A stretch of 64,000 nt of DNA, from NCBI GenBank assembly GCA_002428985.1, contig DIYL01000048.1, positions 62,001-126,000 of the forward strand, given 5' to 3'. The DNA comes from Anaerolineales bacterium UBA6055 (GTDB lineage Bacteria; Chloroflexota; Anaerolineae; Aggregatilineales; Phototrophicaceae). Below the pieces are notes generated by a model. The model did no database searches, was not told where the DNA came from, and saw only the letters and a list, made by a program, of their open reading frames with translations. Positions 52,136 through 61,477 of the stretch are shown piece after piece; position 1 is the first letter of the stretch; the number at the start of each line of letters is the position of its first letter. The translations under genes were made by a program, and so were the position numbers.

Positions 52136-52441
52136 TTCAAACCTCCAATTAATCTGCGTTTTCGATTCATCGCCAGCTGTCGATTTCTGACCAGATCGGT
52201 GCAGGTGCATCAGGTGCTTTGTCATCCGTAGGGCGCTACCTGATTGTGATGAGTGAAACGGCACAAGCCATGTAGCAGTCAGGTAAAGCGATGGTACCAT
52301 TGATGAAGAATCGCACCTGCTAAGATGGGCAGATTAAATCGACTGCTTGAGGCGATGATAACGCAGCAAGTTGAGGTAAAAGGGGCAGGAGTATCAAGAT
52401 GGATCAGAAACGTCGAAAGCATTGTGAGTTTAATGTATTTA
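52136..52441. other. Intergenic region upstream of the SSB pseudogene
   Basis: 306 bp without a supported gene. A short leftward stretch ending PIWSEIDSWR-stop near 52180 looks like the tail of another element gene, but it is bounded by stops within about 20 codons. Probably mobile-element debris. Confidence 0.4.
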
Positions 52442-53758
52442 CTAATCCTCAATAGTTACCCAATAACGCGCAATTGGTCGAATATTAGGATTCCGTTCAA
52501 TACTCTCGATGATAGTTGCTAATCTTATCTCTATCTGCTCGATTTGAGGCTTGCTTGCTTCGATTCCATAATACTCTCTAGCGACACCTGCAGCAAATCT
52601 GGTACGATGTTCTACATTATTTTTCCATGTATCCAATATATCTGTCGCGGATTGTATTCCCATTTTTTGTCGCAAGACACTCAGCAACTGATCATCTTCC
52701 ACATGTCTTATCAACATAGCTTTGTCAATCCAATCAATGATACTGTTTGTCGGATATCGAACTTGGGCAAGTAAATCTACAATATCAACAGTTGTTAAGA
52801 AGTGAAAGTCCTCTATACCTTGTTCCCGTAGGCGATCAGCGTTGAACATTGTGATACCAGGTATTCGTGTGATACTGTGTCGATTTAGCTCAAATGATAA
52901 ATTCTCCCGAGAAATGTAAATAGTTGCTAAACGCTCAATAACAAATCGCCAGATATATTCAAGAATCGGAAACGTCAAGATACCAGAAAAAAACGCGAGA
53001 ATAGGTGAAAAGCTGGGATATGGATTTGACAAAAAGGCTACCTCTATCACCTGTGTTACAATCACACCCGCAAGAAGCCGAAATATGGCTTGTGAGAAAC
53101 TTTGTGGTTTAAGATCGGATATCCAATATCTTCGAAGTAAGTCAGCTAATGACCAAATATATGCCCCCACAAAGGCGTAAGAAATTAATGAGGCAGCATC
53201 GTATATATTCTCCCAATATCCTTGGAGACCAGAGGCGTACATATTTTCAGCACCAGCTATACCTGCAGGGAAAAACACCAGTAACCATCCCCCTACCGAT
53301 AACATAAAGTATAATAAGGTAGGGATTATATATGCACTTCGACCGTAAATCCCATCGATACGATCGCTCAGCCTTTTGAACGCAATAGACTCATCATTAC
53401 GCTCATCTACTTGAGCCGGAGTCAATTGCTCAATTCGTGCTGATTGGATTAGTTGCTTATCAAGCCCGAGACGTTTGATATCTGTCCATACATCCCCTTT
53501 GATTCGTTCTCTATAGGTACCCAACAATAGGGATAAAAGTAAAGAAATGGGAATGAATGATAAAATAAATGCCAACCCTATCAAAACTATTGTAACCACA
53601 TAAAATTCTCGTTGCACAAGTAACTGTGGCTCATTTAGCATGTGTAGTAGATATGCAGTGGACAAAACAGCAAACACCAGATAGACAAGAAGTGGAATAG
53701 CAACAGCTATTATTATTTCTCTTGTCTTTGACCAGGGTGGATTAGGTACAGTAACCAT
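52442..53758 (-). CDS. Multi-pass membrane protein with cytosolic HhH-like tail
   Basis: 438 residues. Five to six hydrophobic helices in the first 300 residues (IIIAVAIPLLVYLVFAVLST, FYVVTIVLIGLAFILSFIPI, YIIPTLLYFMLSVGGWLLVF, AIFRLLAGVIVTQVIEVAFL). The C-terminal about 150 residues contain ITRIPGITMFNADRLREQGI, resembling a helix-hairpin-helix or SAM-like fold for protein or nucleic-acid contact. I do not recognise the family. It follows the DUF5995-like gene by 20 bases on the minus strand and is last in the peroxidase-astacin cluster. Confidence 0.65.
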   Translation of the reverse strand: MVTVPNPPWSKTREIIIAVAIPLLVYLVFAVLSTAYLLHMLNEPQLLVQREFYVVTIVLIGLAFILSFIPISLLLSLLLGTYRERIKGDVWTDIKRLGLDKQLIQSARIEQLTPAQVDERNDESIAFKRLSDRIDGIYGRSAYIIPTLLYFMLSVGGWLLVFFPAGIAGAENMYASGLQGYWENIYDAASLISYAFVGAYIWSLADLLRRYWISDLKPQSFSQAIFRLLAGVIVTQVIEVAFLSNPYPSFSPILAFFSGILTFPILEYIWRFVIERLATIYISRENLSFELNRHSITRIPGITMFNADRLREQGIEDFHFLTTVDIVDLLAQVRYPTNSIIDWIDKAMLIRHVEDDQLLSVLRQKMGIQSATDILDTWKNNVEHRTRFAAGVAREYYGIEASKPQIEQIEIRLATIIESIERNPNIRPIARYWVTIED

Positions 53759-53778
53759 GATTGTGTCTCCTCAATAAA

Positions 53779-54591
53779 TCAATCTTTTAACGACTCGATA
53801 ACATTTACCCATTTATGTCTTCGTTCTGCTAAGCGTACTGCATCCATCAATAGTGGGAATTGTTGAAGTGTTAATAATACAAATCGCCCCATAGCATGGG
53901 ATTGTTCATCGATCTTCTTACGTTGCATTTCACGCTCTTCTTCGCTACTTGCATTAATCAACGCTAAACCATTTACCCATGAATGTTCTCTTGCTGTTTC
54001 AAAGCTGAAGCGAGTCATTTCTTCATCCAATGATCCGGTAAAAAAATCAAACATTCTCAACAAAGGTGAATATTTATGACTAATAACATCCTGAATAGGA
54101 TCTGTTGCATCGTTAAGAATATCATTTAACTTATCAAAATCTGATTTGCGCTTCTTACGATCATCGTATGTCTTTAATGTGTCGCGCAATTCTAGAAGTG
54201 CCAACGCAAGATCATAATTAACGTGAGCATTAATACCCAAAATCATATCAAGAATGACAATACTTTTGTCTTCTGTTGCCATATCAAACGCCAATACCCA
54301 TGCTTTTGGCACAATATCGCGTTTTAACCGCCCATAATTACTCAATGCGGTACGATACCCATTTGCAAATACAAGGGCAGCACTCTTAACCCATTCGACA
54401 TCTTGAAAAATTTGTGGATTAACAGCTATCGATTTTTGAAGTTCTTGAGTCATTTTGAGATACAACGTAACAAAGACAGCACGTCGATCCCGGTGATTAA
54501 TGAATATGGTTTCTAAAGCTTTCAAGTCTTGAATGATATCTGACAAAGTCTGATATTTTTGCTGATTAGCGATCACATCATAAATTATCAT
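53779..54591 (-). CDS. DUF5995-like helical protein
   Basis: 270-residue, all-helical, soluble. Residues about 115-150 include DMILGINAHVNYDLALALLE, characteristic of DUF5995, where NAHxNYDL-type residues may bind metal. Also present are FANGYRTAL and a C-terminal ERRHKWVNVIESL helix. No catalytic assignment is known for the family. It lies 118 bp after the astacin-like gene and 20 bp before the membrane-protein gene, so it belongs to the same leftward unit. Confidence 0.65.
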   Translation of the reverse strand: MIIYDVIANQQKYQTLSDIIQDLKALETIFINHRDRRAVFVTLYLKMTQELQKSIAVNPQIFQDVEWVKSAALVFANGYRTALSNYGRLKRDIVPKAWVLAFDMATEDKSIVILDMILGINAHVNYDLALALLELRDTLKTYDDRKKRKSDFDKLNDILNDATDPIQDVISHKYSPLLRMFDFFTGSLDEEMTRFSFETAREHSWVNGLALINASSEEEREMQRKKIDEQSHAMGRFVLLTLQQFPLLMDAVRLAERRHKWVNVIESLKD

Positions 54592-54709
54592 TTCGCGTTT
54601 TCCTCATATTAGAAATTCAAAACACAATTGCATAAACTGAAGACTGTTAGGATCCAATGGCCCAAATTAGCAGTACATAGATTGCTTTGATGACCTGCGG
54701 TTGAAGTTC

Positions 54710-55840
54710 CTACCATAGCATTACGGCTGTTTCATCATTACGATCTTGGAAGAAAAGTCGAATACGCACTACATATCGACGACCTTTGAACAACTTCCAA
54801 TTAATCGTCGCATTACTATTAGTACCGCTATCATCATCACCTGCTACATAGCGTAAAGTTCCATCTACTTCTTCAAAGAGAACCATTACAGCGTCCGCTT
54901 CACCAAATATCTGAATGTTATAATTCCGTGTGGCATCAGGTTCGATGATAAAATTACCCTGCTCACCTTCCGCAATTGCCAGTTTGGTTGATCCTAAAAC
55001 TTGCAACTTTTGATAATCGGTTGGTTTCAGTGGTTTATAAAAAGTTCTTGCCCAAACTTTATCTCTATCTGAGAGACCAGCAATTGGGTCAATTCCTTCC
55101 TTACTATATGGTTCCGGCGCGTCAATGAGCGTGGCACGGAATGGATAATGCATAATAGAATTGGGATCCCAATTTGAACCCTGAACATCATCAGGCTCAA
55201 TTTTCCGAATGATATTGTGGAAGGTTTTTTCTCGAGTCCAATTATTTGGAGGCTTCGCCAGCGCAGCGTATACTGCTTCTTCATCCCATTCAATACCAGC
55301 ATGTGGATTTTGATGTTCATGCGAAAATCCAATCGCATGCCCGATTTCATGAAGGGCGGTATCTACTTCACCGGGATTCGTTAAATCCCATCCAAAATTC
55401 ATTGTCCGTTTGTTAATTCCTATCTTAAGATTGTCTCGACCGACATAAGACCATGCGCCATTACCGCGCATAAAGCCGATTCGTATTTCTGCCTCGCTTC
55501 GTGAATCAACTTCTTTAAACTCCAAGCCAATGCCAATATTCTTCCAAATCTTAAACGCTTCTCGCACAATGTCTTGCTCTGCACCTTCCCCAACCCAGGT
55601 TTGCCATTCACTTGTACCATCTGACAAGAAGACGGTTTCTCCGTCTGTTGGCTGATCGAAAAAATAGTAGTGCAAGACAGTTCCATTTACCCACTTCTTG
55701 CCATTAATGAGTATAAGATCTACTCTATCTGGATTCATATCCGGGGCAAATATTCGCTCTGTTACCCTCGGTAACTCACAATACATATACTGATAGTCAT
55801 TAGTATTTGCTTTGGGTTCAGTTTTTTTTTGTTTTGACAT
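54710..55840 (-). CDS. Astacin-like (M12A) metalloprotease
   Basis: 376 residues. Zinc-binding motif HEIGHAIGFSH (His164, Glu165, His168, His174) with the extended astacin form HExxHxxGxxHE, and the Met-turn SIMHYPF. The N-terminal 130 residues form the astacin upper domain; the C-terminal about 110 are beta-rich (PPC- or Ig-like, ending RRYVVRIRLFF). No signal peptide is visible, unusual for astacins, so it may be cytosolic or exported otherwise. It lies 165 bp after the peroxidase gene in the same direction. Confidence 0.88.
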   Translation of the reverse strand: MSKQKKTEPKANTNDYQYMYCELPRVTERIFAPDMNPDRVDLILINGKKWVNGTVLHYYFFDQPTDGETVFLSDGTSEWQTWVGEGAEQDIVREAFKIWKNIGIGLEFKEVDSRSEAEIRIGFMRGNGAWSYVGRDNLKIGINKRTMNFGWDLTNPGEVDTALHEIGHAIGFSHEHQNPHAGIEWDEEAVYAALAKPPNNWTREKTFHNIIRKIEPDDVQGSNWDPNSIMHYPFRATLIDAPEPYSKEGIDPIAGLSDRDKVWARTFYKPLKPTDYQKLQVLGSTKLAIAEGEQGNFIIEPDATRNYNIQIFGEADAVMVLFEEVDGTLRYVAGDDDSGTNSNATINWKLFKGRRYVVRIRLFFQDRNDETAVMLW

Positions 55841-56005
55841 GATTATTCACCTTTTTTGAAATTAATTTGTTCAGCTAAGCAAGGACGACTCTTGTAGTTA
55901 GCCAATTATTTCAGTCTTCATGGGTAAGAGGATCAAGAGTTACCTAAGGTAAGTCAACAACCCTCCCACACAGAATTTCATTTAATCTGACAGGTTTTAT
56001 TGGCA

Positions 56006-57592
56006 TTAATTGCCAAGAGGATTAACATCCCCTACATATGCAAGTAGATCTGCCATTGTGTAATGACTTTCCTTTGTGGCCGGGAGATTCGGCGACCAGT
56101 TCTCCTCCTGCAAGATTGAATGACGGCTAACTTCTACCAGCCCATGAAATGTTTCAATCACAATACGACTACCAACCTGACCTAGTCGTTGTCCGCCATG
56201 TTGGACTTGAGCTTCTTTTAAGATGTAGTACCAGAGTGGCGTTTGCTCTAGAAAATTATTGGATTCTAAAATATCGGCGTGTTCTCCCATCTTCACCTCA
56301 TTAGGAGTAAGTGGTGTCACCCCAATAGCCTGAGCGATATCTTGTCCAGATGGCAAGTTTAGAAGTCGTCCGCGTAACAAGTTTCTGATTGCAAGTGATC
56401 TTTTGTGCGGTTCATCTTCATTTTTAAATTCGGGCAAATCAGATAAGCCTAAAGCCAGACTTGGCGAGATTAGATGTGTCTTATTGGACAATACATTATT
56501 GTTAATGCCAGCAACATCACTAAAATCATAGAAGCGTGTCCAATCAATAATCCAATTAGTAGGAAGCGTTGGTAGTCCGCCCAAATCACCAGAAACTGCT
56601 GAGAATTGAAACAAAAGGAGCAGCGTGCCACCAGTAGCTTCTGAACCAGTCGAACTAAATATTCGATTCCATTCGTATCGATTGCGGATCATACTATGCC
56701 CAAACCGATAGGCAGCCACAGAAAATTCAACTGGCATACAGGGGTTTTGTGGGTCGTCATGCTTATAAAATTTGCGACCATTAGCCATTACATCATCGTA
56801 TACAGTCGAGTCAGTTATGCGTGGGAGAAAGTCATGCAACAAGACAGATTGATAATGCTGCGTTACGACCTTGCGTGTTTTTTCAAAGCGTTCAATCGTG
56901 TTTGCTTCATGAGCAAATTCCTTATCAGCCACAGCATTATGAAATTTCAGGAATGCTAAATGAGTTTGCGCGACTGCCAGATTCTCATCATTACGTGGAT
57001 CGCCAATCAATGCCTCTCCCAATGGAATACCATCGGGATCATTTTCCCCCGCTCGTGGCAAGTCATTTGGCATTGATTGAGTGAGACCAGAAACATTGAG
57101 CCCGGTCGTCGAACCGATTCTCATGTGAATCTTATCATCTTCATACAACCTAGGCGATCTATCGGGCCCCATACCATAAACGCTATCAAGGTCAACAAAA
57201 GGAGAGCGTGAGTTTTTAAGTAAGTCAGGATCTTGCGACTTATCATCTAGATTACTTTGTCGATCAAATGTAATGTCATGATCAATAAACTGACCTAGAT
57301 AAGTGAAGCCAGCTGGAATGTCAGAGTTAGACGACTCTTCTGTATTGTCCATAGCATCACCAAGTTCCTCTAATGAACATTTCACTGGTTGTTGGGGTTG
57401 TTTCGGAAACATACGACAAAAACGAAATGCTTCATGTTCGGGTGAAGCCAGATCATATGCTACCTCAAGAGTCTCTTTTGCTTCATCCGGAGCAGATTGT
57501 AAATCTGATTGGGCTGGATACATACCTTCCCCTACAACGTAGTAGTAAGTTCGACCATGACGATGTGTGCTGAGATTTCTTTTCTTGTTCAT
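56006..57592 (-). CDS. Animal-type heme peroxidase
   Basis: 528 residues from ATG 57592 (AGAGGG upstream; an in-frame ATG at 57634 adds 14 residues). Motifs of the An_peroxidase/cyclooxygenase-like family: LGQFIDHDITFDR with the distal His, SPFVDLDSVYG, GDPRNDENLAVAQTHLAFLK, and AYRFGHSMIRNRY with the proximal heme His. Bacterial members oxidise halides or phenols, or act in host and competitor interaction. No signal peptide is evident. First gene of the leftward cluster, whose promoter faces that of the CHAT operon. Confidence 0.88.
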   Translation of the reverse strand: MNKKRNLSTHRHGRTYYYVVGEGMYPAQSDLQSAPDEAKETLEVAYDLASPEHEAFRFCRMFPKQPQQPVKCSLEELGDAMDNTEESSNSDIPAGFTYLGQFIDHDITFDRQSNLDDKSQDPDLLKNSRSPFVDLDSVYGMGPDRSPRLYEDDKIHMRIGSTTGLNVSGLTQSMPNDLPRAGENDPDGIPLGEALIGDPRNDENLAVAQTHLAFLKFHNAVADKEFAHEANTIERFEKTRKVVTQHYQSVLLHDFLPRITDSTVYDDVMANGRKFYKHDDPQNPCMPVEFSVAAYRFGHSMIRNRYEWNRIFSSTGSEATGGTLLLLFQFSAVSGDLGGLPTLPTNWIIDWTRFYDFSDVAGINNNVLSNKTHLISPSLALGLSDLPEFKNEDEPHKRSLAIRNLLRGRLLNLPSGQDIAQAIGVTPLTPNEVKMGEHADILESNNFLEQTPLWYYILKEAQVQHGGQRLGQVGSRIVIETFHGLVEVSRHSILQEENWSPNLPATKESHYTMADLLAYVGDVNPLGN

Positions 57593-57761
57593 GATTGAAT
57601 AACCCTCTTTCCTCTTAACTATGTAAACACTCACTGCAATTTGTCAGCAAGGATGGGCCTTTTAAGTCAACTGATTTGGAATCCATCTCAATTCTGACTT
57701 GGTTGTTATGTGCATAAACGCATGCTCTAAAGGTATGGCATATCGTTTGTAATCAGGATAA

Positions 57762-57781
57762 ATTTGCGAAAAAACGCAAAT
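57762..57781. promoter_or_regulatory. Inverted repeat upstream of the HTH gene
   Basis: ATTTGCG / CGCAAAT arms around AAAAAA: perfect 7-6-7 palindrome immediately before the -35 of the CHAT operon. A possible operator shared by the divergent units. Confidence 0.4.
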
Positions 57782-57783
57782 AT

Positions 57784-57812
57784 TTGTAGAGAATAAATTT
57801 TATGGATATAAT
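57784..57812 (+). promoter_or_regulatory. Promoter of the HTH-CHAT-subtilase operon
   Basis: TTGTAG (57784-57789), 17-base spacer, perfect TATAAT (57807-57812). Confidence 0.6.
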
Positions 57813-57813
57813 T

Positions 57814-57828
57814 TAGATAATTTATCTA
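57814..57828. promoter_or_regulatory. Operator-like palindrome over the transcription start
   Basis: TAGATAA-T-TTATCTA, a perfect 7-1-7 palindrome one base after the -10. Its position suits repression, plausibly by the HTH protein encoded first in the operon (inference). Confidence 0.45.
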
Positions 57829-57871
57829 TTAATAGCATAATTTGGGGTATGAATGCTTTGGAGGGTTTGCT

Positions 57872-58186
57872 GTGCACCGTATACATAAGATGTTACGTGA
57901 TGAATGTATTAGTAAAGACAGCTTTGGTCAGGTATTAGATATAATCTTAGGTGATAAATTTATTACGCAATCACAGTTTGCACAGCTAATCGGTTATAGT
58001 GACTCTGTGGTCTCACGATTAATTAACAAAAATCATCTTCCACGCTGGGTAGATTATCATCAAGTTATCAAAATAGCAGAGACATTAGATTGTAGCGAGC
58101 AAGAGCTAGGTTATCTAATTATTGCTTTCATATGTACATTAACGAAGATACGAGGCTTACACGATGAAAAAGTTTCAGCTGGATGA
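57872..58186 (+). CDS. Small HTH (XRE-like) protein
   Basis: Start placed at GTG 57872, since a perfect GGAGGG (57860-57865) lies 6 bases upstream; a TTG at 57842 is possible but lacks this. About 104 residues. The central ITQSQFAQLIGYSDSVVSRL is a helix-turn-helix, followed by NKNHLPRWVDYHQVIKIAET, the Cro/CI-type helix 4-5 pattern, and LDCSEQELGYL. Likely the autoregulator of the operon. Its end overlaps the next gene by 23 bases. Confidence 0.75.
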   Translation: MHRIHKMLRDECISKDSFGQVLDIILGDKFITQSQFAQLIGYSDSVVSRLINKNHLPRWVDYHQVIKIAETLDCSEQELGYLIIAFICTLTKIRGLHDEKVSAG

Positions 58187-58676
58187 GATAAGCAAGTTAT
58201 TTGAATTAGGGCAGAAACTAACAACTAATCCGGAAGAAGATACAAAGGATGCTACCTTATCCTTGCTCTCACAAATGGCTCAAACTGAACAAGATTCACA
58301 GGTAACACGTTCGATTGTACAAAAGCGTACAAGGGCACGAAACAAAAATCTCTCGGACAAAATCGTGGTTGGAAATACTCCAATATCCATCAATACGGAC
58401 GACGGTGTTGGTCACGAAGTAATGATTATTCTAGAACTTGAATCGTCACCTACAGGTTGGAATCTTATAGGTGTAGTACATACAGACCCGAAATCGGAGT
58501 GGGCACATTACACTGTATTGGTTTCTCAGGATGGGATTATTGAAGACTTCTCTGAAATCGCACAGGGAAAAGATTTCTCATTAGAAATAAAAGAATCCGA
58601 ACGGATAATGTTGAAATTTATCTCAACCGATCATGAGATAATTTTACTAGAGAATGTCTTATTAGATTTTGAGTAA
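58164..58676 (+). CDS. Hypothetical 170-residue protein of the CHAT operon
   Basis: Not recognised. The first 65 residues are helical and charged (DEISKLFELGQKLTTNPEED; VQKRTRARNKNL). The remaining 100 form alternating strands (HEVMIILELESSPTGWNLIG, TVLVSQDGIIEDFSE, RIMLKFISTDHEIILLENVL), a compact beta-sandwich-like shape. It overlaps the HTH gene by 23 bases and ends 6 bases before the CHAT gene, so its product is tied to theirs in expression. It could be an adaptor or inhibitor of the protease pair; this is inference. Confidence 0.65.
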   Translation: MKKFQLDEISKLFELGQKLTTNPEEDTKDATLSLLSQMAQTEQDSQVTRSIVQKRTRARNKNLSDKIVVGNTPISINTDDGVGHEVMIILELESSPTGWNLIGVVHTDPKSEWAHYTVLVSQDGIIEDFSEIAQGKDFSLEIKESERIMLKFISTDHEIILLENVLLDFE

Positions 58677-58682
58677 CAAATT

Positions 58683-61451
58683 ATGCAGCAACCTCCAACA
58701 GAAATCCTTGCAAACGTTGATGTGCTTTCAGCAAATTTACTAAATTTATTGAATTCGTTGCATGATGCACAAGATCAACGCGAAATAGTACTGCGCCTAA
58801 AGGGACAAGCAGACTTAAACTGGGGGAAAGCCCCTCGTGTATCCTTCATCTTGGCAAACATAATGATAGCCGTTGGTGAACTATTATCTGATGACTACGC
58901 AATAGCCCTGGGATTGATGTCCAAAGGCGACTCATATCGGTTTCTTCACAGAATCGAAGAAGCCCATTCAACTCTTGAGAAGTCCGGTGAACTTTTTCAT
59001 TCAATTGGCAATGAAGTCGGTTGGGCAAGGACGCGTATCGGTCGATTGCTAACAAGTTATGAAATCGGTGGGGAGAACATACAAGAAGCAATCGAAGATG
59101 TAGAGACTGCCCGTAAAATATTCTTGCAACACAAAGAATTTGACTTTCTTGTTAGGCTATCTATAAATCTTTCGGCATTTTATATGTGGCGTTCTGAATT
59201 TCGCAATGCTCGAGAGACCTTGCTTCTAGGGATAAATCTAGTAGATAAAATGGACAGCATACATCATGCACGTCTCTTGCATAATTTGGGAATAGCAGAG
59301 CAGGCAGATGGAGAATACACGCGTGCTCTTGAGTATTATAAACAGTCAGAGATTCTGTTTAGCCGCCTTGATCAACAATATGAAATTGTAGGTGTGAAGC
59401 TGAATTTAGCAGCATTATGGATGTTACAGGGGCACTATCGTGTTGCCCTCAATCTTATGCAGGATATTCATGATCAACTTTATCCGGCATCTAAGATAAC
59501 CAACTATCGAAATCAAATTACATGTTATCAATTACTGGGTGCACATGATAAAGCTCAACGTTTATCTCTTCGAATTCTACGGCAAGCAGATTCTATTTCA
59601 ATGCAAGATCAAGCTGCATTGCATATGTTTCGAGGGGACAGTTTAATTGAGCTAGCTGCAACCGAAGACGCAATTCAGGCATATAATGTCGCAGAGACAT
59701 TGCTCAATGAACTAGAAACTGAAGAAACCCTCAGCGAGTTAGTCATTCGGCGAGCTGCTGCACAGCTAAAACAAAATAATTTGGATATGGCGATTAGACT
59801 AGCGAAGTCTGTGGTCCATAGTGATGATCTTTATGTGAAGGTCAGATCAAATCTAGTCCTTGGCTATGCTGCTTTACAGCTAGGGGAATTTGACAAAGCG
59901 GTTCGTGTGGGTGTGGGTGCATACAGAGCTTCCCGAGAATTAGGCATGGCTTCATTGATATATCGCTCATTGAATTTATTGGGACAGATTCGTGAAACGG
60001 GGGGGGATTTTACAAAAGCACTGTATCACTATGAACGTGCGAACAAGCGTGTTCTTGAAATTCATAGAAATCTGTCCAGAGACTATCGTCCTGAATATCT
60101 TGAAAACTCACAACAAGCCTTCCATAGTATTATTCGAATTCATCTACAACGAGAAGACTTTGAAAAGGCTCTTGGAGTTATTGAAAGTGTTAAATCGTTT
60201 ATTGGGCATCAACAATTTTACGATATTCACACATTAGGTACAGAGCAGAAAAGTGACCGTTGGTTAGCCCTGGAAGCTCAACTAAAAGAGACAAGAGCGA
60301 AATATCTCGACATTATTAATTCGGTCGATGCTAAGCATGGTAAAGAGAAACGACAACTTGAACAAACGATGATGGATATTGTAGCTGAGTCACGTCTACA
60401 GGTTGCAGTTCATGAAATTGAATTTATTCCATCAACATTAACGGACATCCAAGATTCTTTAAGTGCTTCACAATGCCTGCTAGAGTTTTACAGCGATGGA
60501 TATAATCTATTCGCTTTTTTCGCTGGTAGGAACACTAAACTCAGTATGAAGCGAATTGAACTTGCAACACTAACAGAAGTTCTTCAAACAACTAAGCAAC
60601 TCAAAAGATCGATTCAAAGAGCGATAGTTGCTGGCAATAATCGGAAACTCTACCTATCTCAAACTCAAGAGTTACTCAAAAAATTGTATGATGTATTGAT
60701 CGCACCTTGGCATAATTTAATTCATAAGCATGCGGAGATTGTCGTCGTTCCTTACGGTATTTTGCATTCTATACCGTTTCAATTGCTTTACGATGGGACT
60801 CGCTACCTAACTGAACGTTATTCTGTCATACTACGACCTATCAGTTTACAAACACATAACAACGCTAGTGCTACTCATGGGATTTCTGGGGCGTTGGCAT
60901 TAGGGTACAACCAGAATGATGAAACATATCGTATGGAAAAGGAGGCACAAAGTGTAACAGAAATTGTTGGAGGTAAACACTTCGTTGGAAAAAGAGCAGT
61001 CAGTCAACAATTGTCAGATTCAAGCTATCAAATTTTACATCTTGCAGTACATGGACAACACAATCTCCATCATCCTAGATTGTCATATATCACCCTCGAA
61101 GACGGACCTTTGTTTCTAGAAGATATTTGGCAATTTGACTTGAAGTATGAATTGGTTGTTTTGAGTGCTTGCCGTGTCGGACTGAGTCGTCATTCAGGAG
61201 GAGATGAACTGATCGGTTTAGGAAGTAGCTTCTTGTATGCTGGTGCTAAATCGTTAGTTAGTAGTTTATGGGATGTAGACGACGATGTAGCAGAAGCGTT
61301 TATGAAACTGTTTTATCATCATCTCAAACAAGGACTGACAAAGGGAAAAGCGATACAGCAAACACAACTAAAATTGATGAAAGACAAGCGCTTCGAGCAT
61401 CCCGCATTTTGGGGAGCATTTCAGCTTTATGGCAATTCAAGTGCATTTTAA
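58683..61451 (+). CDS. TPR - CHAT (caspase-like) protein
   Basis: 922 residues. About 1-480 is a tetratricopeptide-repeat array (ALEYYKQSEILFSRLDQQYE, YEIVGVKLNLAALWMLQGHY, LVLGYAALQLGEFDKAVRVG). About 620-922 is a CHAT peptidase domain with IVVVPYGILHSIPFQLLYDG, the catalytic His790 in LHLAVHGQ and the nucleophile Cys830 in VVLSACRVG. The final blocks DELIGLGSSFLYAGAKSLVS and SLWDVDDD are CHAT family signatures. CHAT peptidases share the caspase/separase fold and often act in bacterial conflict systems. Tightly packed between the unknown protein and the subtilase gene. Confidence 0.92.
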   Translation: MQQPPTEILANVDVLSANLLNLLNSLHDAQDQREIVLRLKGQADLNWGKAPRVSFILANIMIAVGELLSDDYAIALGLMSKGDSYRFLHRIEEAHSTLEKSGELFHSIGNEVGWARTRIGRLLTSYEIGGENIQEAIEDVETARKIFLQHKEFDFLVRLSINLSAFYMWRSEFRNARETLLLGINLVDKMDSIHHARLLHNLGIAEQADGEYTRALEYYKQSEILFSRLDQQYEIVGVKLNLAALWMLQGHYRVALNLMQDIHDQLYPASKITNYRNQITCYQLLGAHDKAQRLSLRILRQADSISMQDQAALHMFRGDSLIELAATEDAIQAYNVAETLLNELETEETLSELVIRRAAAQLKQNNLDMAIRLAKSVVHSDDLYVKVRSNLVLGYAALQLGEFDKAVRVGVGAYRASRELGMASLIYRSLNLLGQIRETGGDFTKALYHYERANKRVLEIHRNLSRDYRPEYLENSQQAFHSIIRIHLQREDFEKALGVIESVKSFIGHQQFYDIHTLGTEQKSDRWLALEAQLKETRAKYLDIINSVDAKHGKEKRQLEQTMMDIVAESRLQVAVHEIEFIPSTLTDIQDSLSASQCLLEFYSDGYNLFAFFAGRNTKLSMKRIELATLTEVLQTTKQLKRSIQRAIVAGNNRKLYLSQTQELLKKLYDVLIAPWHNLIHKHAEIVVVPYGILHSIPFQLLYDGTRYLTERYSVILRPISLQTHNNASATHGISGALALGYNQNDETYRMEKEAQSVTEIVGGKHFVGKRAVSQQLSDSSYQILHLAVHGQHNLHHPRLSYITLEDGPLFLEDIWQFDLKYELVVLSACRVGLSRHSGGDELIGLGSSFLYAGAKSLVSSLWDVDDDVAEAFMKLFYHHLKQGLTKGKAIQQTQLKLMKDKRFEHPAFWGAFQLYGNSSAF

Positions 61452-61477
61452 TTATTACAACAAAAGGAAACTATATT

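Noticed and set aside
61268..61477. Extended N-terminus of the subtilase upstream of 61478
   Set aside because: This part overlaps the CHAT gene in another frame, lacks a ribosome-binding site and reads like a shadow (Arg/Ser-rich); ATG 61478 has AAAGGAAA before it.
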